From contig DASZHD010000032.1 in assembly GCA_035938175.1 (NCBI GenBank), positions 1 to 64,000 on the forward strand: DNA of 64,000 nucleotides. The letters run 5' to 3'. The notes under the pieces are model-generated. The model made no database searches and was not told where the DNA came from. It saw nothing but the letters and a program-made list of their open reading frames with translations. Made by a program: the position numbers and the translations under genes. Each line of letters opens with the position of its first letter. Position 1 is the first letter of the stretch. Source of the DNA: DASRDE01 sp035938175. GTDB lineage: Bacteria > Vulcanimicrobiota > Vulcanimicrobiia > Vulcanimicrobiales > Vulcanimicrobiaceae. Below, piece by piece: positions 16,627 to 25,635 of the stretch.

Positions 16627-17531
16627 AAGTCGCCGTCGTCGGCGCCACCGGCGTCGTCGGAGAAACCATCGTTCGGGTCTTGGACGAGCGGGGAATACCG
16701 CTCGACGATTTGGGCCTGTTCGCTTCGCGCACGCGCGATCACGTGCGCGCGACGACGCCGGAAGCGCTTGCGGAATACGAGGCGGTATTCTTCGCGAGCT
16801 CCGAAGATGCCAGCGAACGCTATGCGCCGTCACTGCTCGAGCGTGGCGCAATCGTTATCGACAACAGTTCGACGTACCGCATGCAAACCGGCGTTCCGCT
16901 GATCGTTCCAGAAGTCAACCCGCACGCGGTCCGGCCCGAACACCGTTTGTTTCCGGTCGGAAACTGCACCGCGATCATCTTGTGCGTTGCGCTCGCGCCG
17001 GTTCGCAACGTCGCGGGACTTTCCGGCGTTCGCGTCGCGACGTATCAGTCGATCAGCGGCGCCGGCCGCGCTGCGCTCGAAGAATTCGATCGCGGCGAAG
17101 GCAACGTCGTTCGCAACGTGGTGCCGCAAATCGGATCGTTCGACGAGTTCGGCTACAGCGGCGAAGAAAACAAAGTGCGCGAGGAGACGCGCAAAGTGTT
17201 GGAACTGCCGGATTTACCGGTGTTTGCGACCACCGTTCGCGTGCCGGTTCGCACGGCGCATTCGGAAGCCGTGTTCTTCGAGACCTCGCGCGAAACGTCC
17301 GTAGAAGAGCTCGCGCAGGCGTTTGAAAGCGCACCAGGCCTCGTGTATCATCGCGACGGCATCGTAACGCCGCGCGAGGTCGAAGGCACGGATTTGGTGC
17401 ACGTCGCCCGATTGCGCGCGTGCGACAAGCGTACATCGTTCCAGATGTGGGTCGTCGGCGATCAGCTGCGCAAAGGCGCGGCGACCAACGGCGTGCAGAT
17501 ACTGGAATTGGTGATGTCGCTGCGAGCATGA
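16623..17531 (+). CDS. asd: Aspartate-semialdehyde dehydrogenase
   Basis: 302 aa, slightly short for Asd (usually 330-370). It has the NADP-binding start VAVVGATGVVGETI, NSSTYRM, the catalytic Cys in PVGNCTAIIL, the acyl-binding YQSISGAGRAALEEF and the His in VPVRTAHSEAVFF. It makes L-aspartate-4-semialdehyde from aspartyl phosphate, the branch point to lysine, threonine and methionine. ATGA overlap with dapB upstream and lysC downstream, so coupled translation. The shortening lies in the loop after the nucleotide-binding region and should not affect catalysis. Confidence 0.95.
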   Translation: MKVAVVGATGVVGETIVRVLDERGIPLDDLGLFASRTRDHVRATTPEALAEYEAVFFASSEDASERYAPSLLERGAIVIDNSSTYRMQTGVPLIVPEVNPHAVRPEHRLFPVGNCTAIILCVALAPVRNVAGLSGVRVATYQSISGAGRAALEEFDRGEGNVVRNVVPQIGSFDEFGYSGEENKVREETRKVLELPDLPVFATTVRVPVRTAHSEAVFFETSRETSVEELAQAFESAPGLVYHRDGIVTPREVEGTDLVHVARLRACDKRTSFQMWVVGDQLRKGAATNGVQILELVMSLRA

Positions 17532-18757
17532 CCACCCTGAAGCCCGTTGTCTTAAAATTCGGCGGAACGTCGGTCGCCACGCCGGAATTGCGCCGCATCG
17601 CGATCGATCGGTTGATGGACGAACGCGCTGCAGGATACGATCCCGTTGCCGTCGTTTCGGCGATGGGGCGAGCGCCCGAACCGTACGCCACCGATACACT
17701 GCTGGGACTCGGCCAAGGAAAACCGGGAACGCACAACAGCGATTTGCTGGCTTCGTGCGGCGAGGTGATTTCGGCGGCCGTTTTTGCGCAAACGCTGGAA
17801 TGCGAGGGCATTGCGGCCGTTGCGCTGACCGGCGCGCAAGCGGGAATCATCACGAACGCGCGGTGCGGTGACGCGAAAATCTTGCGCGTCGATCCGTGGC
17901 GCGTCCGCGAGCTTTTGGAAGAAGGCGTACTTCCGGTCGTTGCGGGGTTCCAGGGCGTTACGGAAGACGGTGAAATTACGACCCTGGGGCGAGGCGGGAC
18001 GGATCTCACGGCGATCGCGCTCGGCCACGCGCTCGACGCCGAACGCGTCGACATCTACACCGACGTGAGCGGTGCCATGACGGGCGACCCGCGGCGCATC
18101 GAAGGCGCGCACACGATCGCGCGGGCGAGCTTGGAAGAGATGACCGAACTTGCCGAGCACGGCGCCAAGGTGATGCATCATAAAGCGGCGGATCTCGCGC
18201 ACCGCACCGGAACGCCGTACGCGATCAAGGGCTTGCGGACCGGCACCGGCACTCTGGTCGACGATGGCGTCGAACACGAAAAGCCCGTTACGGGCGTCAC
18301 GGCGTCCGGCCGCGTAACGTGGATTCGCGTTATTCGCGGCGACATCGAAGATCAGGAACGCCGCATGCAAGTGGAACTGCAGATGTTCTCACGCATCGCC
18401 GAGGCGGGACTGTCGATCGATCAGGTTACGATCAATCAGGCCGGCGTGATGTTCGTCGTGGAAGGCGATCGCGGCAGCGAGATCCGGCGTCTCTTGGGCG
18501 ATTTGAATCTTGCGGTTCGCGTCCGGGAAGGCTGTTCGAAGCTTTCCGTCGTCGGCGCGGCGATGCGCTATACGCCGGGCGTCGTTCATCGTATCGTCAG
18601 CGCGCTCTCGAAAGAGAACGTGGAGATCATTCACGCGACCGACAGCAACATCACCGTTTCGGTTCTCGTCCCGTCAGCAGATGCGCAGCGCGCCGAGCAG
18701 GCGGTGCACGACGAGTTTCACCTGGAACAAAAGAGCGACGTAAGGGAACCCGCATGA
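17528..18757 (+). CDS. lysC: Aspartate kinase
   Basis: 409 aa from ATG 17528, which overlaps the asd stop as ATGA; the family start (VVLKFGGTSV) follows directly. Kinase domain: KFGGTSVATPEL, ITNARCGDAKI, TLGRGGTDLTAIAL and VDIYTDVSG. The C-terminal ~150 residues form two ACT domains (QMFSRIAEAGLSIDQVTINQ; KLSVVGAAMRYTPGVVHRIV), the usual site for feedback inhibition by lysine and/or threonine. First enzyme of the aspartate pathway. Its TGA overlaps the dapA ATG. Confidence 0.95.
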   Translation: MTTLKPVVLKFGGTSVATPELRRIAIDRLMDERAAGYDPVAVVSAMGRAPEPYATDTLLGLGQGKPGTHNSDLLASCGEVISAAVFAQTLECEGIAAVALTGAQAGIITNARCGDAKILRVDPWRVRELLEEGVLPVVAGFQGVTEDGEITTLGRGGTDLTAIALGHALDAERVDIYTDVSGAMTGDPRRIEGAHTIARASLEEMTELAEHGAKVMHHKAADLAHRTGTPYAIKGLRTGTGTLVDDGVEHEKPVTGVTASGRVTWIRVIRGDIEDQERRMQVELQMFSRIAEAGLSIDQVTINQAGVMFVVEGDRGSEIRRLLGDLNLAVRVREGCSKLSVVGAAMRYTPGVVHRIVSALSKENVEIIHATDSNITVSVLVPSADAQRAEQAVHDEFHLEQKSDVREPA

Positions 18758-19647
18758 GCAGTTTGGGCACCATCGTTACCGCAATGATCACGCCGTTCGA
18801 CGATCGCGGCGAATTGAATCCGAAGGAAGCGGCGCGTTTGGCGAATTGGCTCGTCGACCGCGCTCACGACGGGCTGGTGATCGCGGGTTCGACCGGCGAG
18901 GGGCAAACGCTGAACGCGGACGAGCGCGTCCGATTGTTCTCGGCGGTAAAGGAAGCCGTCGGGCCGCGCGCGCGCGTTATCGCCAATGCGGGCAGCAACG
19001 ATACGCGCGATTCCGTCGCATCGGTCAAAGCCGCCGAGCGGGCGGGCGCGGACGCAATTCTCGCCGTCGTTCCGTATTACAACAAGCCGCCGCAGAGCGG
19101 AATGATCGCGCACTTCCGGGCGATCGCGCAAGCAACGCCGCTTCCCGTCATCGTGTACAACATTCCCGGGCGTACGGGCGTAAATATGCTGCCCGAAACG
19201 CTGCTCGAACTTGCATCGCGCGAGAAGAACATCGCCGGCGTGAAAGAATCCAGCGGCGATCTCAAGCAGATCGGCACGATCCTAAAAGACCGCTCGCCGG
19301 GCTTCACGGTGTGGGCGGGCGACGATCACCTCTTTCTGCCGTGTTTGGCCATGGGTGCGGACGGCGTCGTCGGCGTCGCGTCGCATCTTTGCTCGCGAGA
19401 GTATCGCGACATGATCGATGCGTTCCGTTCGGGACGCATGGAAGAAGCCTCACGCATCCATCTTTCGCTGCTCCCGCTGATCGACGCGCTGTTTTCGGTC
19501 ACGAGCCCGATTCCGGTTAAATGGGCGATGCGCCAACTCGGTTTTGAAACGGGCGAATGCCGCTTGCCGCTCGACGCCATGCCGCCGGCCGCCGCGCAGC
19601 GCCTGTCGCCCCTTATCGAAAAGTGGAAATTCTCGGCTGTCGCTTAG
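18754..19647 (+). CDS. dapA: 4-hydroxy-tetrahydrodipicolinate synthase
   Basis: 297 aa, typical. TIM-barrel aldolase with GSTGEG near residue 47, YYNKPPQSGM (catalytic Tyr region), YNIPGRTGVNM and the Schiff-base Lys in AGVKESSGDLKQI. Condenses pyruvate with aspartate semialdehyde. Translationally coupled to lysC by ATGA overlap; the following tagA starts 25 nt inside its 3' end. Confidence 0.95.
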   Translation: MSSLGTIVTAMITPFDDRGELNPKEAARLANWLVDRAHDGLVIAGSTGEGQTLNADERVRLFSAVKEAVGPRARVIANAGSNDTRDSVASVKAAERAGADAILAVVPYYNKPPQSGMIAHFRAIAQATPLPVIVYNIPGRTGVNMLPETLLELASREKNIAGVKESSGDLKQIGTILKDRSPGFTVWAGDDHLFLPCLAMGADGVVGVASHLCSREYRDMIDAFRSGRMEEASRIHLSLLPLIDALFSVTSPIPVKWAMRQLGFETGECRLPLDAMPPAAAQRLSPLIEKWKFSAVA

Positions 19648-20363
19648 ACGCGATCGACGCCGATGCCGCTACGGAAACGATCGTGCGTTTTGCTCGCGAA
19701 GGCAAAGGTGCGCAGATCGTTACGCTCGGCACCGAAATGGTCGTGTACGCGCAGCGCGACCGCCGCTATCGTGAGATTATCAACCGGTGTGCGCTTTCGA
19801 TCTGCGACACGATCGGTTTGCTCGCGGTCGCGCGCATGCGCGGCGCGAAGCTGCGTTCGCGCGTTACGGGCGTCGAGCTGATCGAACATCTGTGTGCGCG
19901 CGCGGCTCGCGAAGGGATTCCGGTGTTTTTGCTGGGCGCGGCGCCGGGCGTCGCCGGCGAAGCGGCGCGCGTGCTAGTTCAGCGCTATCCCGGCCTGCAA
20001 ATTGCGGGTGTGCGCGACGGCTACTTCTCGCAGGCTGAGTCCGCGCAAGTTGCGGCACAGATCCGGCAAAGCCGCGCGAAGCTGCTGTTCGCCGGCATGG
20101 GATTTCCGCGACAGGAGTACTGGCTTGCCGATTTTCTAGTACAAACGGACTGTGGCGCGGGTATCGGCGTAGGCGGTTCGTTCGACGTGCTAGGCGGAAA
20201 GGTCCAGCGGGCGCCGAAGGAGTGGCGCCGCTTCGGCCTGGAATGGCTGTACCGGCTCGTTACCGAGCCGCACCGGTGGAGGCGTCAGTTAGCGTTGCCC
20301 CACTTCGTCTTGCTCGTCGCAGGTGAAAGCCTGCGCTCTCGTTTCGTAAGGGGAAAAGCATAG
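19623..20363 (+). CDS. WecG/TagA/CpsF-family glycosyltransferase
   Basis: 246 aa from GTG 19623, the codon that begins the family-conserved VEILGCRLDAIDADAATETI; this overlaps dapA by 25 nt. Contains IVTLGTEMVVYAQRD, DTIGLLAVARM, RVTGVELIEHLC and GMGFPRQEYWL, all hallmarks of the WecG/TagA family (GT26). Such enzymes transfer N-acetylmannosamine or an uronic acid derivative to a lipid-linked acceptor in teichoic acid, ECA or exopolysaccharide synthesis. No membrane span is evident, as in TagA. Being embedded in the lysine/DAP operon suggests coordination with envelope synthesis. Confidence 0.9.
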   Translation: MEILGCRLDAIDADAATETIVRFAREGKGAQIVTLGTEMVVYAQRDRRYREIINRCALSICDTIGLLAVARMRGAKLRSRVTGVELIEHLCARAAREGIPVFLLGAAPGVAGEAARVLVQRYPGLQIAGVRDGYFSQAESAQVAAQIRQSRAKLLFAGMGFPRQEYWLADFLVQTDCGAGIGVGGSFDVLGGKVQRAPKEWRRFGLEWLYRLVTEPHRWRRQLALPHFVLLVAGESLRSRFVRGKA

Positions 20364-20366
20364 TTC

Positions 20367-21362
20367 ATGAGGGCGATGATTCTTGCCGGCGGGCTCAGCA
20401 CGCGGTTGTATCCACTGACCAAACAGGTTCCCAAGCCGCTCGTTCCCGTCGCCGGCGAGCCCAACGCCGTGCATTTGCTTCGCTATTTGAAGTCGTACGG
20501 ATTCGATGAGATCGCGATCAACGTGCATTACCTGCCGGATATGATCGTTCAAACGCTCGGCGACGGATCGAAATACGGCGTTAAGCTCGAGTATCTGCAC
20601 GAGAACGTTCTTCTAGGCAGCGCTGGCGCGCTGGAGCAGATGAAGTCCTTTTTCTCGGACGAGCCGTTCGTCGTCGTCGGCTGCGACGATCTCACCGATC
20701 TTCCGCTGGACAAGCTGTTCGCGTTTCACAAGAAGCAGAACGCGATCGCCACGATCGGTTTGGTGCGTCGCGATGATGTCGATCAGTACGGCGTCGTCGT
20801 CACGGACGAAACGGGAAAGATCACCGGATTCCAAGAGAAGCCGGCGAAAGGCACCGAGCTCAGCAATCTGGTGAACACGGGCATTTACGCGTTCACGCCC
20901 CGGATTTTCGAGTACATTCCGTCAGGCGAATTCTACGATTTCGGCAAACAGGTGTTTCCGTCGCTCGTGCAGGCGAACGAAGCATTCTACGGCTACGACG
21001 CCGGCACGTCGTATTGGTGCGACATCGGAACTCCAGGCGAGTACCGCCGCGCGAGCAACGACGTCGTAACGGGCGCATTCAAAATCCCCGGCCACCCGCC
21101 GCTGACGGGCAACACGTGGATCGCTCCCGATGCGCGCATCGATCCGAGCGCAACGATCGTGGGTCCGAGCGTCATCGGCGTAGGCGTCGAGGTTGGTGCG
21201 AATGCGCGCGTCGAACGCTCGATCATTTGGCAAGGCTCGCGCGTCGGTCAAGGCGCCGTCGTCCGCGATACGATCGTCGGGATGAATTACACGATCGAAC
21301 CGGGCGCGACGCTGGACAATGCCATCGTCGCCAACGAGCCGGACGCCGCCCTCTCGTCGTAG
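20367..21362 (+). CDS. Sugar nucleotidyltransferase with left-handed beta-helix tail
   Basis: 331 aa. MILAGGLSTRLYPLTKQVPKPLVPV at the N-terminus is the nucleotidyltransferase signature; GSAGALEQMK, VVVGCDDLTDLPLDKL (metal Asp) and FQEKPAKG follow, then hexapeptide repeats (WIAPDARIDPSATIVGPSVI). Related to but distinct from the enzyme at 9.8 kb. Activity as GDP-mannose or (d)NDP-glucose pyrophosphorylase cannot be settled by eye. It lies 3 nt after the tagA stop, so is probably the last gene of the dap operon, supplying an activated sugar. Confidence 0.85.
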   Translation: MRAMILAGGLSTRLYPLTKQVPKPLVPVAGEPNAVHLLRYLKSYGFDEIAINVHYLPDMIVQTLGDGSKYGVKLEYLHENVLLGSAGALEQMKSFFSDEPFVVVGCDDLTDLPLDKLFAFHKKQNAIATIGLVRRDDVDQYGVVVTDETGKITGFQEKPAKGTELSNLVNTGIYAFTPRIFEYIPSGEFYDFGKQVFPSLVQANEAFYGYDAGTSYWCDIGTPGEYRRASNDVVTGAFKIPGHPPLTGNTWIAPDARIDPSATIVGPSVIGVGVEVGANARVERSIIWQGSRVGQGAVVRDTIVGMNYTIEPGATLDNAIVANEPDAALSS

Positions 21363-21375
21363 CGGCGCAGCCGGT

Positions 21376-22854
21376 TCAGCCGTTGTAGCGCAGCCACAGC
21401 GCGCTGCCGTCGTAATCGAACCACAGATCGAATTGACGCAGAACGCTGTCGCCGAAGATACCGTTGAGCGGTATGTCGAGATCGTCGGGCCGGTCCTCGA
21501 CGATGTCGACCGGCGGCGATTGTATTTCGAATTTCGAGAACGACAGCGCCTCGACCGTGGACGTGCTGATGTGCAGGGGGCCCTCCAAAAAGTTCATCGG
21601 TCCCGGGCGCTCGTACGAACGCGGCATGCGGTTCGGCGGCTGAAAGTACCGGCGCCCCAGAATGATGTCGTACGACCCGGTATCCAGCGCAACGCGATCC
21701 AGCGTCACCGTATTTACCGCAGCACTGATTAGGGGCATCCCCTCCGAAACGTCCATCGGCATTTCGACAGTTCCGGAGGGCGGAGTGAATCTCTCATGCG
21801 GGATCAACTCGATGCGGCCGTGCTGATAATCGATATGGACGATGTGGCCTTTGAAAAATTCGTTGCCGAGAATTCCGTCCCAAACTTTACCGCCGAACAG
21901 GTCAAGCGTCTCGACGGGAACATTACCGGCCGTCACGCCGCCGACGCGCATCTCGGGAAGAATCGCGTGATCGAAGACCGGTTGCAATCCGATTGCGGCC
22001 GCCGCGTGCCGGTCCATCAGGACCTGTGTCGTTCCGGTGTCAATGACGAATCTCAACCTGCGGCCGCCGGCGGTGACGGGAACGTCGATACGTCCTACCG
22101 CGAACGTCGCCGGAAGAACAACCGTACTGACGTTATCGGGCATCGCAAACGCGTACGGCGAAGACGACGGCACGGACAGCTCGCCGAATGCGACGTCGCG
22201 CGTGTTTGTGGCCGTTATGCGCGCATCCGCCTCGCCGCCTGCGCCGGAGATCGTCCAGTGATACGGCAGTTCGCCGCCTTCAAATGGACGGAAATCGTCA
22301 AACGCGTACGTCACGACGTGCGAACCTTCACGCGTAATCTCACGCGTGATACGCCCGCTCGACGTATCGAGATAGTACCAATGCGGTACGTCGTTCGCCG
22401 GCTCGCAGCGAAAAACGGCGTCGCCGGCTGACGATCCGATCGTCGTGCAGTTGGCCGCATCGATGCCCGTGACGGCGGACGGCCAGCGATCGAGTTCGTC
22501 GCTCTGCACGTCACTTTCGATGATTCGAACTGTTCCCGCGGGCGTGCGGCGCCAATGTTGCGAGTTGCTGCGCCCCATGGCGTACTGCGATGCCGCGATA
22601 TTCACGTCGACGCGGTAATCGAGCGCGCGAACTTTGAGTGCGGCGTTCACGGCTGTCTGCCCGGACTGCAGCTCGATCGTCGCCTCGAAGGAACGGCGGC
22701 GCGCCGCCGCGGCGTAACCGGCGAGTATAGAAGCTGAAACGGATGAAGTGCTCGACGCACGTACGTCCGCAGGCCGCCAAAGCGTGTCCGCATGTACGGC
22801 GGCGGGAGTGGAAAGCAGAACGGAAACAGCTGCGAAAATCGCGCGATTATTCAA
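21376..22854 (-). CDS. Secreted retropepsin-like aspartyl protease
   Basis: 492 aa from TTG 22854, with signal peptide AIFAAVSVLLSTPAAVHA. N-terminal half is a beta-rich domain of unknown type. The C-terminal half has two retropepsin-like DTG lobes: FVIDTGTTQVLMDRHAAAAI near residue 270 and VALDTGSYDIILGRRYF near residue 400. Two D-T-G motifs in one chain would let it act as a monomer like pepsin. Related bacterial proteins are annotated 'aspartyl protease family' or 'clan AA'. Substrate unknown. No clear ribosome binding site. It converges on the sugar nucleotidyltransferase with 13 nt between stops. Confidence 0.8.
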   Translation of the reverse strand: MNNRAIFAAVSVLLSTPAAVHADTLWRPADVRASSTSSVSASILAGYAAAARRRSFEATIELQSGQTAVNAALKVRALDYRVDVNIAASQYAMGRSNSQHWRRTPAGTVRIIESDVQSDELDRWPSAVTGIDAANCTTIGSSAGDAVFRCEPANDVPHWYYLDTSSGRITREITREGSHVVTYAFDDFRPFEGGELPYHWTISGAGGEADARITATNTRDVAFGELSVPSSSPYAFAMPDNVSTVVLPATFAVGRIDVPVTAGGRRLRFVIDTGTTQVLMDRHAAAAIGLQPVFDHAILPEMRVGGVTAGNVPVETLDLFGGKVWDGILGNEFFKGHIVHIDYQHGRIELIPHERFTPPSGTVEMPMDVSEGMPLISAAVNTVTLDRVALDTGSYDIILGRRYFQPPNRMPRSYERPGPMNFLEGPLHISTSTVEALSFSKFEIQSPPVDIVEDRPDDLDIPLNGIFGDSVLRQFDLWFDYDGSALWLRYNG

Positions 22855-22905
22855 GACTGGGGAAACCCTTGCAGAGCATGGCCGGCGGCGTGATTACACC
22901 GGTAA

Positions 22906-23490
22906 ATGCTGCGCCGCGTGCTCGAATTCATTTTTCCGCCGCAGTGCGGCGGCTGCCGCAAAACCGGTACCGGGATGTGCGAGCGCTGTCTGCCGCGCCC
23001 TGCGATCCGAAATTTTGCGCTGACGACGCTGAACGTCGACGTGCTCGCAGCATACGAAGGCCGCGTTCGCAGGGCTGTCCTTGCGCTGAAAACCGGACGG
23101 CGCGACGTGGCCGAGGCCTTTGCCGATCGTCTCAGCGAACTCGTCTCTGCGCGGGACATTCTCGTTCCCGTTCCGACGACGGCGGCGCGGCGCCGCGAGC
23201 GCGGTTTCGACGGCTGCAACCTGATGGCTCGGCGAATCTCGACGCAGGTCGGCGCGCACGCCGAGTGCGGTCTGGTACAAATCGCGGGCGATCGTCAGCG
23301 CGGCAGAAACCGTGACTCGCGCCTGGCGGCGCGTGGAAGGTTCGCATGGCGCGGACGCGATCTCTCCGGCGTGCGTGTCACGCTTTTGGACGACGTCGTG
23401 ACGACGGGCGCGACGCTCGAGGACTGCGCGGCCGTTCTTCGAACCGCCGGCGCGCGCGTTGAACGCGCGATTGCGATAGCGCGAGCATAG
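22906..23490 (+). CDS. comF: ComF-family phosphoribosyltransferase-like protein
   Basis: 194 aa. N-terminal zinc ribbon (PPQCGGCRKTGTGMCERC) followed by a type I PRTase fold: DILVPVPTTAARRRERGFDG and the PRPP-binding loop VTLLDDVVTTGATLEDC. This is the standard ComF layout. In naturally competent bacteria ComF acts in DNA uptake or single-strand processing; elsewhere it may only be a PRTase homologue. The gene is divergent from the aspartyl protease with 51 nt between starts and is followed 34 nt later by ribD with its own promoter. Confidence 0.9.
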   Translation: MLRRVLEFIFPPQCGGCRKTGTGMCERCLPRPAIRNFALTTLNVDVLAAYEGRVRRAVLALKTGRRDVAEAFADRLSELVSARDILVPVPTTAARRRERGFDGCNLMARRISTQVGAHAECGLVQIAGDRQRGRNRDSRLAARGRFAWRGRDLSGVRVTLLDDVVTTGATLEDCAAVLRTAGARVERAIAIARA

Positions 23491-23510
23491 CGGCCGCGAA
23501 GGCCATGTGC

Positions 23511-23516
23511 TATAGT
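23511..23516 (+). promoter_or_regulatory. -10 box TATAGT of ribD
   Basis: TATAGT lies 8 nt before the ribD GTG with no Shine-Dalgarno between them, so the ribD transcript is probably leaderless or nearly so. No FMN riboswitch is visible. Confidence 0.45.
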
Positions 23517-23524
23517 GCGCCTTA

Positions 23525-24622
23525 GTGAACGCGCAGGACCGCCTCTACCTGGATCGCGCCTACGAACTCGCGCGTCGCGCAACCGGCAATACGTCGCCGA
23601 ATCCGGCAGTGGGCGCGGTCGTCGTCATCGGCGAGCAGATCGTGGGCGAAGGGTATCATCACCGCGCCGGCGAGCCTCACGCCGAGGTGCTGGCGCTCCA
23701 AGAAGCGGGCGCCGCCGCAAAAGGCGCGACGTTGTACGTGTCGCTCGAACCGTGCAACCATCACGGCCGCACGCCGCCATGCTCGATAGCAGTAGCACAG
23801 GCCGGTATTGCGCGGGTCGTCGCCGGTGCGGCGGATCCGAATCCCAAAACGGACGGCGGCGGCGTAAAGTATTTGCGCGATCGCGGTATCGCCGTTGAAG
23901 TTGCGGACGATCCGGAAGCGCTTGAAATCATCGAACCATTCGCACGCGCGATCCGGTGCGATCGGCCGTTCGTATCGTTGAAGATGGCGATGTCGTTGGA
24001 CGGCTACGTCGCATCGAAACCCGGACGGCAAGAATGGTTAACCGGCGAAGAATCGCGGTCGTTCGTTCGCGATCTGCGAATCGCGCACGACGCCGTTGCG
24101 GTCGGTGCCGGTACGGTGCGCATCGACAATCCGCAGTTGACGGTTCGGCCGCCGCACCATCGCTTGCGCGAGTACGTGCGCGCAGTGTTCTGCGAGACCG
24201 ATACGGTCGATCCGCAAAGCGCTGTGTTTACTGCGGTGGACGGCTATGCAAAAACGCTGGTCTTCGCGCCGGCCGGTTTGCGCGAACGCTTCGCGCCTCT
24301 GGTACGGAGTGCCGACGTGATTTTTGTGGGCGACGAATCCGCCACGCACCTCGATATTCCGCAGGCGTTTCGCTTGCTGCGCTCGCGCGGGGTTACGAGC
24401 GTGCTTTGCGAGGGCGGTCCCACCATGGCGGGAAATTTGTTGAATCTCGGGCTCGTCGACCGGTTTTATTGGCTCGTCGCGCCGCGCGTGCTGCGTACGC
24501 CGGACGCGGTTCCGGTGGTAACGAGCGGGACGTTAGGCGGCGCACGGGGCATTCGCTTCGATCGCGTCGAACGACTCGGCGCGGATTTACTGATATCGGG
24601 TACTATTGATTCGAATGTTTAG
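23525..24622 (+). CDS. ribD: Bifunctional riboflavin deaminase/reductase RibD
   Basis: 365 aa. The N-terminal deaminase has TSPNPAVGAVVV, the zinc ligands HAEVLAL and EPCNHHGRTPPC; the C-terminal reductase starts near residue 150 (FVSLKMAMSLDGYVAS, GAGTVRIDNPQL, EGGPTMAGNLL). It performs steps 2 and 3 of riboflavin synthesis after GTP cyclohydrolase II. It overlaps ribE by 8 nt. The remaining pathway genes (ribBA, ribH) are at 40.3-42.7 kb, so the pathway is split in two loci. Confidence 0.95.
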   Translation: MNAQDRLYLDRAYELARRATGNTSPNPAVGAVVVIGEQIVGEGYHHRAGEPHAEVLALQEAGAAAKGATLYVSLEPCNHHGRTPPCSIAVAQAGIARVVAGAADPNPKTDGGGVKYLRDRGIAVEVADDPEALEIIEPFARAIRCDRPFVSLKMAMSLDGYVASKPGRQEWLTGEESRSFVRDLRIAHDAVAVGAGTVRIDNPQLTVRPPHHRLREYVRAVFCETDTVDPQSAVFTAVDGYAKTLVFAPAGLRERFAPLVRSADVIFVGDESATHLDIPQAFRLLRSRGVTSVLCEGGPTMAGNLLNLGLVDRFYWLVAPRVLRTPDAVPVVTSGTLGGARGIRFDRVERLGADLLISGTIDSNV

Positions 24623-25202
24623 CGGCCTCATCGCGAATTCGGGAACAGTGCAGCGCATTACGCCGCAGAACGGCGGCATTCGCTTGCGCCTGCGGTGCGA
24701 AAACGCGTCCGATGAAGAAGTGGAAGTCAAAGATTCGATCGCCATCAATGGCGTTTGCCTGACCGCCGCGAACGTCGATCACAACGAGGTCGAATTCGAC
24801 GTCGTGCCCGAAACGCTCGACCGCTCGAATCTGGGCGCGCTTCGCGAAGGTGAAACGGTGAACGTGGAATATTCGCTGCGGCTTGGCGATCGCATCGGCG
24901 GACATTTCGTCTACGGGCACGTCGACGCGACCGGGCAGATCGTCTCGCGAACCACAGAAGGACAAGGCGAACGCATGCGCATCGCTTATCCGGCCACGCT
25001 TCGTCCGTACATTTGCGAGAAAGCGTTTATCAGCGTGGACGGCGTCAGCGTCACGGTGGCAGCCGCGGGAGACGATTGGTTCGAACTTGCATTGATTCCG
25101 GAAACGCTCGCGCGAACGACGCTGGGCCGCCGGGAAGCCGGCGATCGCGTAAATTTGGAAGTGGATCCGATCGCGCGGTATACGGTGCATGCCAAAGTTT
25201 AA
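24615..25202 (+). CDS. ribE: Riboflavin synthase (alpha subunit)
   Basis: 195 aa from ATG 24615 (the family-typical start MFSGLIANSGTV). Two similar lumazine-binding halves: first with SIAINGVCLTAANVD and GGHFVYGHVDATG, second with KAFISVDGVSVTVAAAG and IPETLARTTLG. It dismutates two 6,7-dimethyl-8-ribityllumazine to riboflavin, the last step. Starts inside the ribD stop region and overlaps the thioesterase by 14 nt, so translation is coupled. Confidence 0.95.
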   Translation: MFSGLIANSGTVQRITPQNGGIRLRLRCENASDEEVEVKDSIAINGVCLTAANVDHNEVEFDVVPETLDRSNLGALREGETVNVEYSLRLGDRIGGHFVYGHVDATGQIVSRTTEGQGERMRIAYPATLRPYICEKAFISVDGVSVTVAAAGDDWFELALIPETLARTTLGRREAGDRVNLEVDPIARYTVHAKV

Positions 25203-25635
25203 AGACACGACGCCGGCGGGCGCGCGCATCTTCGAGACGCGCGTCATGGTGCAGTGGGCTGACATCGATATTGCCGGAATCATGTACTTTGCCGCATATC
25301 AGCGCGCCGTGGAGCGCGCCGAAATGGACTTTTTCGGCGAACTTGGTTTTCCGTACAACACGGTTTTTGAAGAATACGATATCTGGCTGCCGCGAGTTCA
25401 CGTGGAAGCCGATTATCACAAACCGGCGTTCATGGGCGATTGGCTGACGCTCCGCACGCACATCAAACACGTCGGCTCCTCGTCCCTCCGTTGGCAAACG
25501 GTGGTGCACAACGAACGCACGGCCGAAACCGGCGCGTCGTTTCATTTAACCGTGGCGTGCATGGATCGCCGGACGCACAAAAGCCGTCCGCTTCCGCCGG
25601 TGATGCGCGCGGCGTTGATCGGTTGTATCGCGTGA
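25189..25635 (+). CDS. Hotdog-fold acyl-CoA thioesterase (YbgC/4HBT type)
   Basis: 148 aa. The signature VQWADIDIAGIMYFAAYQRAVE has the 4HBT-type Asp (WADIDIAGIMYF) followed by a hydrophobic hotdog helix; LPRVHVEADYHKPAFMGDWL matches the second conserved strand. Cytosolic homotetramers of this family hydrolyse short- or medium-chain or aromatic acyl-CoA. Starts 14 nt inside ribE and shares 1 nt with the next gene. Linkage with two dehydrogenases suggests a small catabolic or detoxification unit co-transcribed with ribDE. Confidence 0.85.
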   Translation: MPKFKDTTPAGARIFETRVMVQWADIDIAGIMYFAAYQRAVERAEMDFFGELGFPYNTVFEEYDIWLPRVHVEADYHKPAFMGDWLTLRTHIKHVGSSSLRWQTVVHNERTAETGASFHLTVACMDRRTHKSRPLPPVMRAALIGCIA